DNA of 64,000 nt, from the NCBI RefSeq assembly GCF_002939475.1, contig NZ_PKFQ01000001.1, positions 1,116,001-1,180,000 on the forward strand, read 5' to 3'. This stretch comes from Streptomyces cinnamoneus. Its GTDB lineage: Bacteria > Actinomycetota > Actinomycetes > Streptomycetales > Streptomycetaceae. Every line of letters begins with the position of its first letter. Positions within the stretch are counted from its first letter, which is position 1. Shown in pieces: positions 1 through 8,717 of this stretch. Both the position numbers and the translations under genes were made by a program. The notes under the pieces were generated by a model. It was not told the DNA's origin, did not search any database, and saw only the letters and a program-made list of their open reading frames with translations.

Positions 1-25
1 GCACCGGGCCCAGCGGCCGGGCTTC

Positions 26-95
26 GGCCCGCTGCCGCGGCAGCGGGCCTGAGGAGCCCCCTCCCCCGGACGGCGGGGCCCGGCGGCCGGGGGAG
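26..95. terminator. tandem inverted repeats, probable bidirectional terminator
   Basis: There are two consecutive hairpins. Positions 26-36 pair with 39-49 (11 bp), and 61-69 pair with 87-95 (9 bp, CTCCCCCGG against its complement). They lie just past the stop codon of the SMC-like gene that ends at 108. No U-tract follows, as is usual in Streptomyces. The strength of the pair suggests the SMC operon ends here and does not run into another gene to the left. Confidence 0.6.
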
Positions 96-107
96 GCGAG
101 GGGGCGG

Positions 108-3100
108 CTACCGCCCGGCCGGCAGCGGCTCGTTCCGCGCGGCGTCCGCCTCCGTGCGCCGCTCGTCCTCCACGGGACGGCGGAACATCCGCGTGGCCGT
201 GATCTCGCCGTGCACCTTCTCTGCCTTAGGGTCCTGCGGCTGCGGCAGACCGGGCCGCAAGTGCTCCTCGACGCTGATGTACTTCAGGCCCGCCCGCAGG
301 TCGGCGTCGTTGCGCAACCGGATGACCAGCGGGAACTCGGCCAGTGCGGTGGTGTCGAACAGGCCGGTGGTGTAGAGCAGTTGCACGCCCAGGGCGTCGG
401 CCACGGCCCGCTGGAGCTCCAGCAGGTACGTGGCGTTGGCGCGGCCGATGGGGTTGTCGAGGAACAGCGTGCCCGCGTGCCGCTGCTTGTCGCGGCCACG
501 GTCGTTGCTGCGCAGCGCCGCCATGGTGCAGTACAGCGCGATGGCCGCGGTCAGCAGCTGGCCGCCGGAGAAGACGTCGCCCATCTGACCGACCGGCACC
601 CGCTCGGCGCGCAGCACCGCGTCCGGCTTGAGGATCTCCACGGCCACGCCGCGCGGCAGCAGCGCCGCCCCCACGCCGCGCAGCAGCAGCGACATGCCGT
701 CGCGGCGCAGGTCGGAGTTCTTCTTGACGGCGGACCGGGTGGCCTCGTCGATGACCTCGCCGAGCCGCTCGGTGAGCGTGCTCTGGTCCGGCTCGTCGAA
801 GCGGATGCGCAGGAACTCCTGGCCGGACCACTCCCCCAGCCCCTCGGGCAGCCGGGACAGGCGCTGCGCCGAACGCAGGGTGGCCAGCGAGGACTCCACC
901 AGGCCGCGCAGCCGGTCGACGATGCTGTCGCGGTTGCGCTCCAGCTGCTCCAGCTCGTCCGTCAGCACCCGCAGCCGGGGCGCGAACGCCTCGGCCCAGG
1001 CCGTCGCGTGCTCGGGCAGGGCCGCGGCGGGCAGTTCCCGGATCTGCTGGCGGGCCGGGGTGCGGACGTGTTCGTAGCGGGTGGAGTTGGCGTGCCGCAC
1101 GAGGACGTCGCTCGCCTCACGGACCGCCGTCTCGGCGGCCGACAGCTCGGCCGCGCAGCCGCGCAGGGAGCGCCGGGCCTCGGCCGCGGCCTGGCGGGCC
1201 TCCTCCAGGGTCCCGGCGTACGGCTCGGGCTGCTCGGCGTCCTCCTCGGGGGAGTTGTCGCGCAGCAGGTCGCGCAGGAGTGCGGCGGTGTCGTCGAAGC
1301 CCGCCGCGGCGTCCTCGGCCGAGCGGTGGGCGCGCAGCAGGTCGCCGTGCCCGGTGCGGGCGCTCTCCAGGGCGTCGGTGCGGGCGGCCAGCTCGGCCGT
1401 GGCGGTGCGCAGCAGCTCCTTGGCCCGGTCGGCGTCCGCGGGCACCAGCTCGTCCGGGAGCTCGGTGTGGGCCTCCGCGTCGTCCGGGGCGAGGCGCTCG
1501 GCCTCGCCGCGCAGCCGGCCGAGCTGCTCGCTGGCCGTCGAGGCGCGGGTCTCCAGCATCTGGACGAGCGCCTCGGCGCGGGCCGCCGCGGCCTGCCGGG
1601 ACGGGCCGTCGGCGCCGTCGGTGCCCTCCAGGAGCTGCGCCGCCCGGGTGCGCACCTTGTTGGTGAGGCGGTCGAGTTCGGCGCGGGCGGCGCTCTCGTC
1701 GCTCTCGGCGCGGGCCTGCTCGGCGCGCAGGTCGGCGCCGACGCCGACCTTCTCGTACACCTGCGAGGCGGCGCGGTAGGCCTCGCGCAGGGCGGGCAGG
1801 GAGGCGGTGGGCGGCTCGGTGCCCTCAAAGACGTCGTCGGGGGCGCCGGCGATCTCGGCGCGCTCGGCGCGCAGGGCGCGGGCCGTGCGGCGGGCGTCGT
1901 CGGCGGCGCGCTGGGCGGCGCGGCGGTCCTCGTCGGCGGCGCGGGCGCGGTCGACGTACGTCGCGGCCTGCTCCTCGGCCTCGGCGGCCTCCTCGGCGAG
2001 TTCGCGCAGGCGGGTCTGCCAGGTGGCGCGCTCCCGCAGCCGGTAGGCCAGGCCGGCGAGGGCGTCGGCGACCCGGCGGGCGCGCTGGGCGGTCTCCTGC
2101 CGCTCGTCGCGGACGCGGGCGGTCTCGGCCGCCGTCTCCTCGGCCTCGGCGCGGGCCGTGCGGGCCTCGGCGAGCGCCTCCTGGGCGGTGTCGGCGGCGG
2201 ACCGGGTCCGCTCGGCCTCGGCGGCCAGCTCGGCGAGCCGGCCCCGGGGGCAGCCCGAGCGCCAGGAGGAGAGCCGGGCGGCCAGGGTGCGGTCGCCGGC
2301 CAGCCGGGCCGCCACGGCGCGGATCTCCTCGTCGCGGGCCATGGCGCGCTCGCGCAGGGCGTGGCGCTCCTCGTCGGCGGCGCGCTCGTCGTGCATCGCG
2401 GGGTTCGGCGGCACGAGGAAGACGTCGGGGGTGTCGGGGGCGTGGGTGCCCGACGCCGGGGCGAGCAGGGCGGCGGCCGTGCCGACGGCCACGGCGGAGC
2501 GCGGCAGCAGCGAGGCCGCGCCCAGTACCTCGCGGGCGCGGGCGTGGGAGTCGGCGTCGGTGATGACGACGCCGTCGACGAGCTCGGGGCGGGCGGCGAG
2601 CACGGCGGCGTGGTCGGCGGGGTCGACGGCCTGGGCGAGGTAGCGCCAGCCGGGCAGGGCGGGGATGCCGTGCTCGCCCAGGTACTCGACGGCGGCCAGC
2701 ACGTCGGGGCTGGGCGGCAGCAGGCCGCCGTCGCCGAGCGCGCCCAGGATGCGGGAGTCGTCGGCGGCGGCGGTGCGCAGGTCGAACAGCTGCCGCTCGG
2801 CCGCGGCGACGTTCTCGTCGAGCAGTGCGCGCAGCGCGTCGGCGTTGCGGTCGAGCTCCTCGGCGGTGAGCGGGCCGCCGGTGGCCGGAAGGGCGGCGCC
2901 GGAGGCGTCGGCGCCGTCGTCACCGGGCGCGCGCTGGCCCGGCACCTGGCCGGCGGTCACCGGCTGGGGCAGACCCAGCAGTTCCACCAGGCGTTGGTCG
3001 GCGCCGATGGACTCGGCCGCGCGGCGCTCCGCGTCGTAGGCCGAGCCGGCGGCAGAGGCGGCGTCGGCGGCGCGGTGGGCGGCCAGCTCGGCACGGGACT

Positions 3101-4808
3101 CGGCGGCGGCGGCCTCCTTGGCTCGCTCGGCGGCCTGGCGGGCGGCGTCGCGGGCGGTCTCGTACGCGGCGACGGCGGGCTTCTCGGCGTCGCTGGCGGC
3201 GAGGGCGGCGCGGGCGGGGTCGGCGTCGGGGCCGGTGTCGTCGATCCAGCCGGCGCGGACGGCCTCGGCGGTCTCCTGCTCGACCTCCGCCAGGCGCTGG
3301 CGCAGGTGGCCCGTCTCGCTGCGGGCGCGCTGCGCCTCGGTGGCGGCGGCGGTGGCGTCGCGGTGGGCGGCCTCGCTCGTCTCCTGGAGGGCGGCGGAGC
3401 GCTCCTCCTGCTCGTTGGCGAGCTGCTCGCCCTTCTCGGCGGCGGCGTTGAGGGCGCGGACGAGCTCGACGGCGGCCTGGGCGCGGGCGGCCAGCGCCGG
3501 GGCGGCGTCGCGCTCGGCCTCGTGGATGGCGGCGGCCACGCGGGCGGAGCGGTCGGCGGCGGCGCGGTGGCGCAGCACGGTCTCGGCGGCCTGCCAGGCG
3601 GAGTGCAGGGTGCGGGCGTCGTTGAGCTCGCGGCGCTGGGCGGCGGCGGCCTTCTCGGCCGCGGCGAGGGCGAGGGAGGCGTGCCGGTAGGCGAGTTCGG
3701 CGGCCACCAGGGAGCTGCGGCCGCGGGCCGTCTCGGCGTCGGTGACGGCGTGGGCCGCGGCGGCGACCTGGCCGGCCAGCTCCTGGGCACGGCCGCGCTC
3801 CTCCGCGCCGCGCGCGGAGAGGCGGTGGGCCAGGAGGCGGGTGCGGCGCTCGGCACCGGCGTGCACCCCGCGCGCCTGCTCGCGGTGGACGGCCGCCTCG
3901 GCGATGCGGGAGAGCAGGTCGAGGGAGCCGGCGGTGAAGTCCCGCTCGGCGGTCAGCTCGGCCCGGCGGCCCAGCTTGTGGGCGAAGCCGTGGACGAGGT
4001 CGGCGAGGCCGTCGGTGTCACGGGTGTCGGTGACCGCGCGCAGCAGCAGGTCGGTGAAGTCGGAGTCGTTCTTGACGGCGAAGAGGCCGGCGGCCTCGCC
4101 CTCGTCGGCGTTCATCTCGCGCTGGTAGCGGAAGAGTTCGGGGTCCAGGCCCAGCTCGCCCAGGTGCTCGTTCCACCGCTCGTGGATCTCCTCCCACACC
4201 ACGTCGAGGTGGGGGTAGGCCTTGCCGGCCTCGGTGAGGGCGTCGCGGAAGCCCTTCATGGTGCGGCGGCGGCCGCGCGCGCCGGAGGCGCCGTCGGCCC
4301 TGGGGCGCATGGCCGTGGACTCGGCGACGGGCAGCGAGTCGAGGCTGAGGCCCGGGCCGGGGCGGAAGGAGTACCAGGCCTCGGCGAACTTGCGGGGGTC
4401 GCCCGAGACCTGGCGGCCGCGCCACTCGCTGACCTTGCCGACGACGACGGACTCGCCGGTCAGGACGTGCTGCCACTCCAGGGCGACGTGCCCGCAGTCG
4501 TCGGCGAGGAGGAACTTGCGCAGCACGCCGGAGCTGGCGCCGCCCAGGGTGTTGCGGTGGCCCGGCAGCATGACCGAGAAGATCAGCTTGAGCAGGACGG
4601 ACTTGCCGCCGCCGTTCTCCAGGAAGAGCACGCCGGCGGGCGCCGGCCGGCGGGGCGGGCCGACCGGCTCCTCCTCGAAGAACTCCGCCTGCGCGGGCGC
4701 GGGGCTGGGCACCGGCGCGCCCACCCCCCGGAGGTCCAGCACGGTGTCGGCGTAGCGCGCACCGGCGGGTCCGATGGAGTAGAGACGGACCCGGGACAGC
4801 TCGTACAT
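108..4808 (-). CDS. JetC/MukB-like SMC-family ATPase
   Basis: A 1566-residue SMC/MukB-type ATPase, probably the motor of a DNA-loop-extruding complex with the two upstream genes. The N-terminal Walker A is ENGGGKS (Lys about residue 69). A very long Ala/Glu/Arg-rich coiled coil fills the middle. The C-terminal head has an ABC signature SGGQ near residue 1413 and a Walker B LFLDNP near residue 1449. That is the split-head order of SMC proteins. The residue after the Walker B Asp is Asn where most SMC ATPases have Glu. The ATG start is 31 bp after the preceding gene on the same strand. The gene order kleisin-like, small winged-helix, SMC matches Wadjet JetA-JetB-JetC and MukF-E-B/MksFEB. No JetD-like nuclease is in the window. 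The SMC-like assignment is firm; the Wadjet label is inference. Confidence 0.75.
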   Translation of the reverse strand: MYELSRVRLYSIGPAGARYADTVLDLRGVGAPVPSPAPAQAEFFEEEPVGPPRRPAPAGVLFLENGGGKSVLLKLIFSVMLPGHRNTLGGASSGVLRKFLLADDCGHVALEWQHVLTGESVVVGKVSEWRGRQVSGDPRKFAEAWYSFRPGPGLSLDSLPVAESTAMRPRADGASGARGRRRTMKGFRDALTEAGKAYPHLDVVWEEIHERWNEHLGELGLDPELFRYQREMNADEGEAAGLFAVKNDSDFTDLLLRAVTDTRDTDGLADLVHGFAHKLGRRAELTAERDFTAGSLDLLSRIAEAAVHREQARGVHAGAERRTRLLAHRLSARGAEERGRAQELAGQVAAAAHAVTDAETARGRSSLVAAELAYRHASLALAAAEKAAAAQRRELNDARTLHSAWQAAETVLRHRAAADRSARVAAAIHEAERDAAPALAARAQAAVELVRALNAAAEKGEQLANEQEERSAALQETSEAAHRDATAAATEAQRARSETGHLRQRLAEVEQETAEAVRAGWIDDTGPDADPARAALAASDAEKPAVAAYETARDAARQAAERAKEAAAAESRAELAAHRAADAASAAGSAYDAERRAAESIGADQRLVELLGLPQPVTAGQVPGQRAPGDDGADASGAALPATGGPLTAEELDRNADALRALLDENVAAAERQLFDLRTAAADDSRILGALGDGGLLPPSPDVLAAVEYLGEHGIPALPGWRYLAQAVDPADHAAVLAARPELVDGVVITDADSHARAREVLGAASLLPRSAVAVGTAAALLAPASGTHAPDTPDVFLVPPNPAMHDERAADEERHALRERAMARDEEIRAVAARLAGDRTLAARLSSWRSGCPRGRLAELAAEAERTRSAADTAQEALAEARTARAEAEETAAETARVRDERQETAQRARRVADALAGLAYRLRERATWQTRLRELAEEAAEAEEQAATYVDRARAADEDRRAAQRAADDARRTARALRAERAEIAGAPDDVFEGTEPPTASLPALREAYRAASQVYEKVGVGADLRAEQARAESDESAARAELDRLTNKVRTRAAQLLEGTDGADGPSRQAAAARAEALVQMLETRASTASEQLGRLRGEAERLAPDDAEAHTELPDELVPADADRAKELLRTATAELAARTDALESARTGHGDLLRAHRSAEDAAAGFDDTAALLRDLLRDNSPEEDAEQPEPYAGTLEEARQAAAEARRSLRGCAAELSAAETAVREASDVLVRHANSTRYEHVRTPARQQIRELPAAALPEHATAWAEAFAPRLRVLTDELEQLERNRDSIVDRLRGLVESSLATLRSAQRLSRLPEGLGEWSGQEFLRIRFDEPDQSTLTERLGEVIDEATRSAVKKNSDLRRDGMSLLLRGVGAALLPRGVAVEILKPDAVLRAERVPVGQMGDVFSGGQLLTAAIALYCTMAALRSNDRGRDKQRHAGTLFLDNPIGRANATYLLELQRAVADALGVQLLYTTGLFDTTALAEFPLVIRLRNDADLRAGLKYISVEEHLRPGLPQPQDPKAEKVHGEITATRMFRRPVEDERRTEADAARNEPLPAGR

Positions 4809-4839
4809 GGCGGACTCTCGTGTAGCGCGGGGACGGTGG

Positions 4840-5760
4840 TCAGGCGGAGGGGCTGTGCTGGTTGTCGAAGAACGGCAGGCCGGCGTCGGCGACGAGGTCG
4901 AGGACGTCGGCGTCGTCCGGCGGCAGGAGGGTGGCGCTGCCGTCGCCGACCGGCACCACGCCCAGCTCCAGCAGCTCGGTCATGGCGGCGCCGCCCCCCA
5001 TGTCACGGACCTGGAGCTGGTAGCGGGCCGTGGTGCGGAACGTGCCGCCGGAGTCGTCGCCGGTGCGCTGGAGGAAGCCGGAGTCGACCAGGAAGGCGAC
5101 GGCCTTGGCGATGATGCCGGTGGTGGAGCCGGCGAGGCGGCGGGCGTCCTTGGTGGCGCCGGTCGCGCTGCGGCGGGCGTAGACGCGCCAGGCGGCCTCC
5201 AGGCCCGGGGCGCCGGTGGCGGGGTCGGTGTTCTCGCCCTGCTCCGCGGCCCTCTCCTCCAGGCGGCGGCACGCCTGGCGGACGAACGTGTCGACGCCGT
5301 TGACGGAGACGCGGCCGATGTAGCCGTCGTCGGCGAGGTCCTCGGGGCGGGGGAAGGCCATGGCGGCCACCGCGAGGTGGGCGAGGCCGTGGAGGAAGCG
5401 GTCGCCGGAGTCGACGGTGGCGCGGCGGGCGTAGTCGCCCATGCGGACGGCGAAGACGGAGTCCTCGGCGGCGGTGACGGCCATGCCGGCGCGGGTGGAC
5501 ACCTCCAGCACGACGAGGCCGAGGCCGGCGGCCACGGCGTCGGCCAGGCGCGCGAAGGCGGGGTCGTCGCGGTGGCGCTGCAGCAGCTCGGCGTACTCGG
5601 CGTCGCGGGCGGGCTGGAGCTTGGGCTGGAGCCCGAAGGCGATGAGCCGGGCGGCGTCCGCGGCGTCGGCGGGGGTCACGGTGCCGCTCGCCGCGCGGAT
5701 CTCGCCGGTCTCGCCGGTGCCGGGCTCGTCGGCCGGGGCCTCGGCGTCGTACTCAGTCAC
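4840..5760 (-). CDS. JetB/MksE-like winged-helix subunit
   Basis: A 306-residue protein placed between the kleisin-like and SMC genes, where JetB/MukE/MksE (KITE) subunits normally sit. The start was set at GTG 5760 because AGGAG lies 8 nt upstream. The open frame extends further up but that part is low-complexity Pro/Arg/Gly and is not believable. The N-terminus is acidic. The rest alternates helices and short strands, including GLAHLAVAAMAF and a basic stretch ARRSATGATKDARR near residue 200, fitting tandem winged helices that bind kleisin and DNA. It ends 31 bp before the SMC gene, so translation is probably coordinated. No catalytic motif is seen. The assignment rests mainly on size and position. 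Confidence 0.55.
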   Translation of the reverse strand: MTEYDAEAPADEPGTGETGEIRAASGTVTPADAADAARLIAFGLQPKLQPARDAEYAELLQRHRDDPAFARLADAVAAGLGLVVLEVSTRAGMAVTAAEDSVFAVRMGDYARRATVDSGDRFLHGLAHLAVAAMAFPRPEDLADDGYIGRVSVNGVDTFVRQACRRLEERAAEQGENTDPATGAPGLEAAWRVYARRSATGATKDARRLAGSTTGIIAKAVAFLVDSGFLQRTGDDSGGTFRTTARYQLQVRDMGGGAAMTELLELGVVPVGDGSATLLPPDDADVLDLVADAGLPFFDNQHSPSA

Positions 5761-6072
5761 GGTTGGTGCTCCTGCTGGAAGTCCATGGGGTGTGGTCGGT
5801 TCGGCACCGCCGGGCACGCGGCCGGGGGCAGAGCGCCGTGGCGGCGGGGGTGGGCCCCCCATCGGGCCCCTTCCCGGAACCGGGGACCGGGCCCCGGCGT
5901 CCCCGGTGGGGTGGGGCGAGGGGCTTCGCCCCCGCCCGGGAGCGCCGTGGGTCCGGGGCGTCAGCCCCGGGAGACGGCGGGAGGGCGGGGCCGGGGCCCC
6001 CGGCCCACCGCGACGGCGGGCCGCCCCCACCGGGGAGCCCGGCGGCGCGGGACCGGCCGCGGGCGACGGCGC
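5761..6072. other. hairpin-rich gap inside the SMC operon
   Basis: This 312-bp gap separates the JetA-like and JetB-like genes. It is extremely G+C rich and holds no convincing gene. At least two strong hairpins occur: 5914-5937 (stem GGGCG/GGGG closing a CTTCG loop) and 5953-5970 (CCGGGGC, loop GTCA, GCCCCGG). They may attenuate transcription, set the subunit ratio, or protect mRNA ends. The AGGAG for the downstream GTG start lies at its left end. Confidence 0.5.
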
Positions 6073-7635
6073 TCACGACGCCTCCGCGCGGTCCGCCGCC
6101 ATACCGGCCGCGTCCAGGAGGGCGGTGCCCACGATCAGGTCCGCGCCACCGAACTCGACGTCGTCGAGCCGGGTGCCGTCGTCGACGGCGAAGAGCAGGG
6201 ACCGCTCGCCCTGACGGTAGGCGGTGCCGACCGAGGGGCTCGCGGCGTGGACGGCCAGCAGGGCGACCAGGTAGGGAAGTTCGGGGTCGCGGAGGCGGGC
6301 CTCGGCCAGCAGGCCGGACAGCCGGCGGGGGGCGTCCGGGGGCAGGGTCAGCAGCTCCATGGCGCTCGCGAGCTGCTCCTCGCTGAAGCGGCTGTCGTCG
6401 GGCGTCTCGACCAGGTCCGGCTCGGGCATCTCCGCGCCGAGGTGCTCCCGCTCGGCCGGCGGCGTCAGGAGCATCTCGACGAGGTCGCCGACGCGCACCG
6501 AGGCCGGGGTGCGCAGCCCCGTGCCGCGGGCGAAGAAGGCGTCCGTGACCCGGCCGGCCTGCTCGACGGGGAGCGGCAGCACGGGGGCCAGCAGCTGGCC
6601 GTAGAGGTCGAGGCCGGAGCGGGCGGCCGGGGCCGAGAAGGCCTGGCGGTCCTGCTCGGCGCGGAACAGCGGCCCGGCCTCCAGGAGCCGGGACTGCAGC
6701 TGGGTGTGGCGGCGGATGCAGTCCTTGACGATGTCGACCAGCTCGGCGGCGCGGCGCTTGTTCTCCGGGTCCTCCGCCTCGTCGCGCGCCTTGCGGATGT
6801 TGGTGAGGATCGCGTTCTCGTGGCGGTAGCGGTCGGCGACGTGGTCGAGCGCCTCGGCGATCATGTCGGGGACGGTGCGCAGCCAGTCGACGGCGCGGAC
6901 GTTGCGCCGGGTGGCGTCGAGGGTCTTGCGCAGGGTCTCCGCGTACTGCACGGTGCGGTAGCGGGCCTGCTCGGCGGCGAGCTGGGCGTCGGCGAGACGG
7001 CCGCGCCTGATGAGGACCTCGAGCTTGACCTCGGCGGCGATCTGGGCGCTGGTGACGTCCGTGTCGAGGGCGCCGACCAGGACGTTGACGGCCTCGTCGG
7101 TGGTGCGCAGGAAGACCGTGCCGCCAGGGCCGGGGACCTCCTCGACGAGCTTGAAGTCGTAGTCGCGGCGGACGTAGGCGCCGTCGGCGCCGAAGGTGCC
7201 GTAGACGGCGCGGAAGCCCCGGTCGACGCTGCCGACGTTGATGAGGTTCTCCAGGACCCACCGGGCGACGCGCTCGTGCTCGGCCTGGGGGCGTCCGGGG
7301 GCCTGGGCGGCGACGCGCGGCAGGAGCCTGGCCACTATCTGCTCGTGGTCGGCGCCGGTGTCGAAGTCCATGTTGAGCGTGACGAGGTCGATGGCGGCCA
7401 GCGCGACCTCGGCCATGGCGTAGACGCCGAACTCCCCCGCGAGGTTGGCCTTGCGCACGTCCAGGTCGTGCAGCGGCGCGGTGCAGGCGAGCGCGCGCAG
7501 GCGGCGGGCCAGGCCCTCGTCGGCGGCCGGGCCCGGGGCGACGGGGGTTCCCCCAGCTCGGGCGGAGCCGGGAGCTCCGGGGAGCGCGGGCCCGTTGAGC
7601 TGGGGCGGAACGGCCGCCGGGGCTGGAGAAGTCAC
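6073..7635 (-). CDS. JetA/MukF-like kleisin subunit (putative)
   Basis: A 520-residue, mostly helical, acidic protein, first gene of the three-gene SMC operon. The start is placed at GTG 7635, giving VTSPAPAAV. Earlier in-frame codons give only Arg/Pro-rich sequence. After a Pro/Ala-rich leader, helical segments such as EFGVYAMAEVALAAIDL may form an N-terminal winged-helix region. Central coiled-coil-like stretches follow (residues about 200-320), then a C-terminal domain ending near TALLDAAGMAADRAEAS. Size and position match JetA/MukF/MksF kleisins (about 450-550 residues), which bridge the SMC heads. No Shine-Dalgarno sequence precedes the GTG and a -10-like box lies 7 nt upstream, so the mRNA may be leaderless. 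Family assignment is inference from context. Confidence 0.55.
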   Translation of the reverse strand: MTSPAPAAVPPQLNGPALPGAPGSARAGGTPVAPGPAADEGLARRLRALACTAPLHDLDVRKANLAGEFGVYAMAEVALAAIDLVTLNMDFDTGADHEQIVARLLPRVAAQAPGRPQAEHERVARWVLENLINVGSVDRGFRAVYGTFGADGAYVRRDYDFKLVEEVPGPGGTVFLRTTDEAVNVLVGALDTDVTSAQIAAEVKLEVLIRRGRLADAQLAAEQARYRTVQYAETLRKTLDATRRNVRAVDWLRTVPDMIAEALDHVADRYRHENAILTNIRKARDEAEDPENKRRAAELVDIVKDCIRRHTQLQSRLLEAGPLFRAEQDRQAFSAPAARSGLDLYGQLLAPVLPLPVEQAGRVTDAFFARGTGLRTPASVRVGDLVEMLLTPPAEREHLGAEMPEPDLVETPDDSRFSEEQLASAMELLTLPPDAPRRLSGLLAEARLRDPELPYLVALLAVHAASPSVGTAYRQGERSLLFAVDDGTRLDDVEFGGADLIVGTALLDAAGMAADRAEAS

Positions 7636-7642
7636 GTCGCAC

Positions 7643-7648
7643 AGACTA
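7643..7648 (-). promoter_or_regulatory. putative -10 box for the SMC operon
   Basis: TAGTCT on the minus strand ends 7 nt before the GTG start of the JetA-like gene. This fits a leaderless transcript starting at the GTG. No good -35 was found at normal spacing, so the call is weak. Confidence 0.3.
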
Positions 7649-7685
7649 GGCGGTCGCAGTGACAACGGACGAAACGGCACGGGCT

Positions 7686-7701
7686 CGCCCCGTCCGGGGC
7701 G
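7686..7701 (-). terminator. short hairpin after the DUF979 gene
   Basis: A 6-bp stem (CGCCCC/GGGGCG) with a GTCC loop lies about 50 nt past the stop of the DUF979 gene and before the SMC operon start. It may separate the two minus-strand units. The stem is short, so confidence is low. Confidence 0.3.
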
Positions 7702-7748
7702 CACCAGTCTAGGACGTCACCCCGGGTGGGCGTGCGGGCACCCGAGCC

Positions 7749-8717
7749 TCAGAAGGCGAAAACGGACATGATGGCTATATTGCAACCGAGTAGGACGAAC
7801 GCCGTCGGGAGTTGGGCCTTGATGGGCCCGTACTGGTCCGTCAGCTCCAGCAGGGCGGCGGGGACGATGTTGTAGTTGGCGGCCATGGGGGTCACGAGGG
7901 TGCCGCAGAAGCCGGCGAGCATGCCGACGGCGAGGACGGCGGGGGCGTCGCCGTGGGCCTGCTCCACGAGGACCGGCCAGCCGACGGCGGCCGTCATCAC
8001 GGGGAAGGCGGCGAAGGCGTTGCCCATGACGGCGGTGAAGAGGAACATGCCGACGCAGTAGACGACGACCGCGAGGAGGACCGAGCCCTCCGGCAGCAGC
8101 ACGGTGGTGCCGCGGCGGACCTGGTCGCCGACTCCGGCCAGGGCGAAGATCGCCCCGAGGGTGGCGAGCAGCTGGGGCAGCAGCATGACCGGGCCCACGG
8201 ACTCCAGTGTCGACCTCCCGGCGTGCACGGGGATCGACAGGCGCCGTTCCCGCAGCATCACCATGCCGACGACGAGCGCGATCAGCGCACCGATGCCGAG
8301 CCCCAGGACGGTCTCGCTGCCCTTCTGCAGGAGCGGCTGGCCGCCGGCGGAGACCTTCTTGACGACGACCGCGCAGACGAGCGCGACGGCGGGGATGGTC
8401 AGGGCGGGCACGAAGAGCTTGTTGCCGTACCGCGCGGCGCTGGCGGCGCGTTCCTCCGCCGTGGTGGTCCGGGCCGCGCCGCGCCCGGTGAAGCCGAAGC
8501 CGGCGAGGCAGATCATGACCAGGACGGCGGCGCCCAGGGGTTCGGCCGGCGCGCTCTTGTCGGCCACCCCGGTGCTGTAGCAGAAGCCGAGGCCCAGCAG
8601 CGCCCAGAAGGCCGCCGTGCCCAGGCGCTTGGGGTTCGTGCGGTCGGCGAGCATCTGGGCGGCCATCACCAGGAAGACGCCGCCGACGAGCCAGAAGAAC
8701 CACTCCGCTCTGATCAT
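7749..8717 (-). CDS. DUF979 membrane protein, putative 5-oxoproline transport component
   Basis: A 322-residue polytopic membrane protein with about nine hydrophobic segments, recognisable as DUF979 (conserved N-terminal WLVGGVFLVMAA, C-terminal GFCGTLVTPMAANYNIVPAALLE). DUF979 and DUF969 proteins occur in pairs and cluster in many bacteria with the three-subunit 5-oxoprolinase, so uptake or efflux of 5-oxoproline (pyroglutamate) is the likely role. It overlaps the upstream DUF969 gene by 4 nt (ATGA), showing coupling. Both diverge from the GntR-pxpABC operon across a shared operator. Transport itself is inferred from context. Confidence 0.8.
   Translation of the reverse strand: MIRAEWFFWLVGGVFLVMAAQMLADRTNPKRLGTAAFWALLGLGFCYSTGVADKSAPAEPLGAAVLVMICLAGFGFTGRGAARTTTAEERAASAARYGNKLFVPALTIPAVALVCAVVVKKVSAGGQPLLQKGSETVLGLGIGALIALVVGMVMLRERRLSIPVHAGRSTLESVGPVMLLPQLLATLGAIFALAGVGDQVRRGTTVLLPEGSVLLAVVVYCVGMFLFTAVMGNAFAAFPVMTAAVGWPVLVEQAHGDAPAVLAVGMLAGFCGTLVTPMAANYNIVPAALLELTDQYGPIKAQLPTAFVLLGCNIAIMSVFAF

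Noticed and set aside
210..5114. Very long open frame on the plus strand opposite the SMC gene
   Set aside because: It is an antisense artefact of high-GC DNA: the product is Gly/Ala/Arg low-complexity, while the minus frame has Walker and SGGQ motifs.
5953..5970. Riboswitch in the SMC operon gap
   Set aside because: The hairpins are simple stems with no recognisable riboswitch core.
4807..7662. Long plus-strand open frame opposite the JetA/JetB-like genes
   Set aside because: Repetitive Gly/Val/Glu composition and no motif; it spans gene boundaries and a hairpin-rich gap of the better-supported opposite strand.
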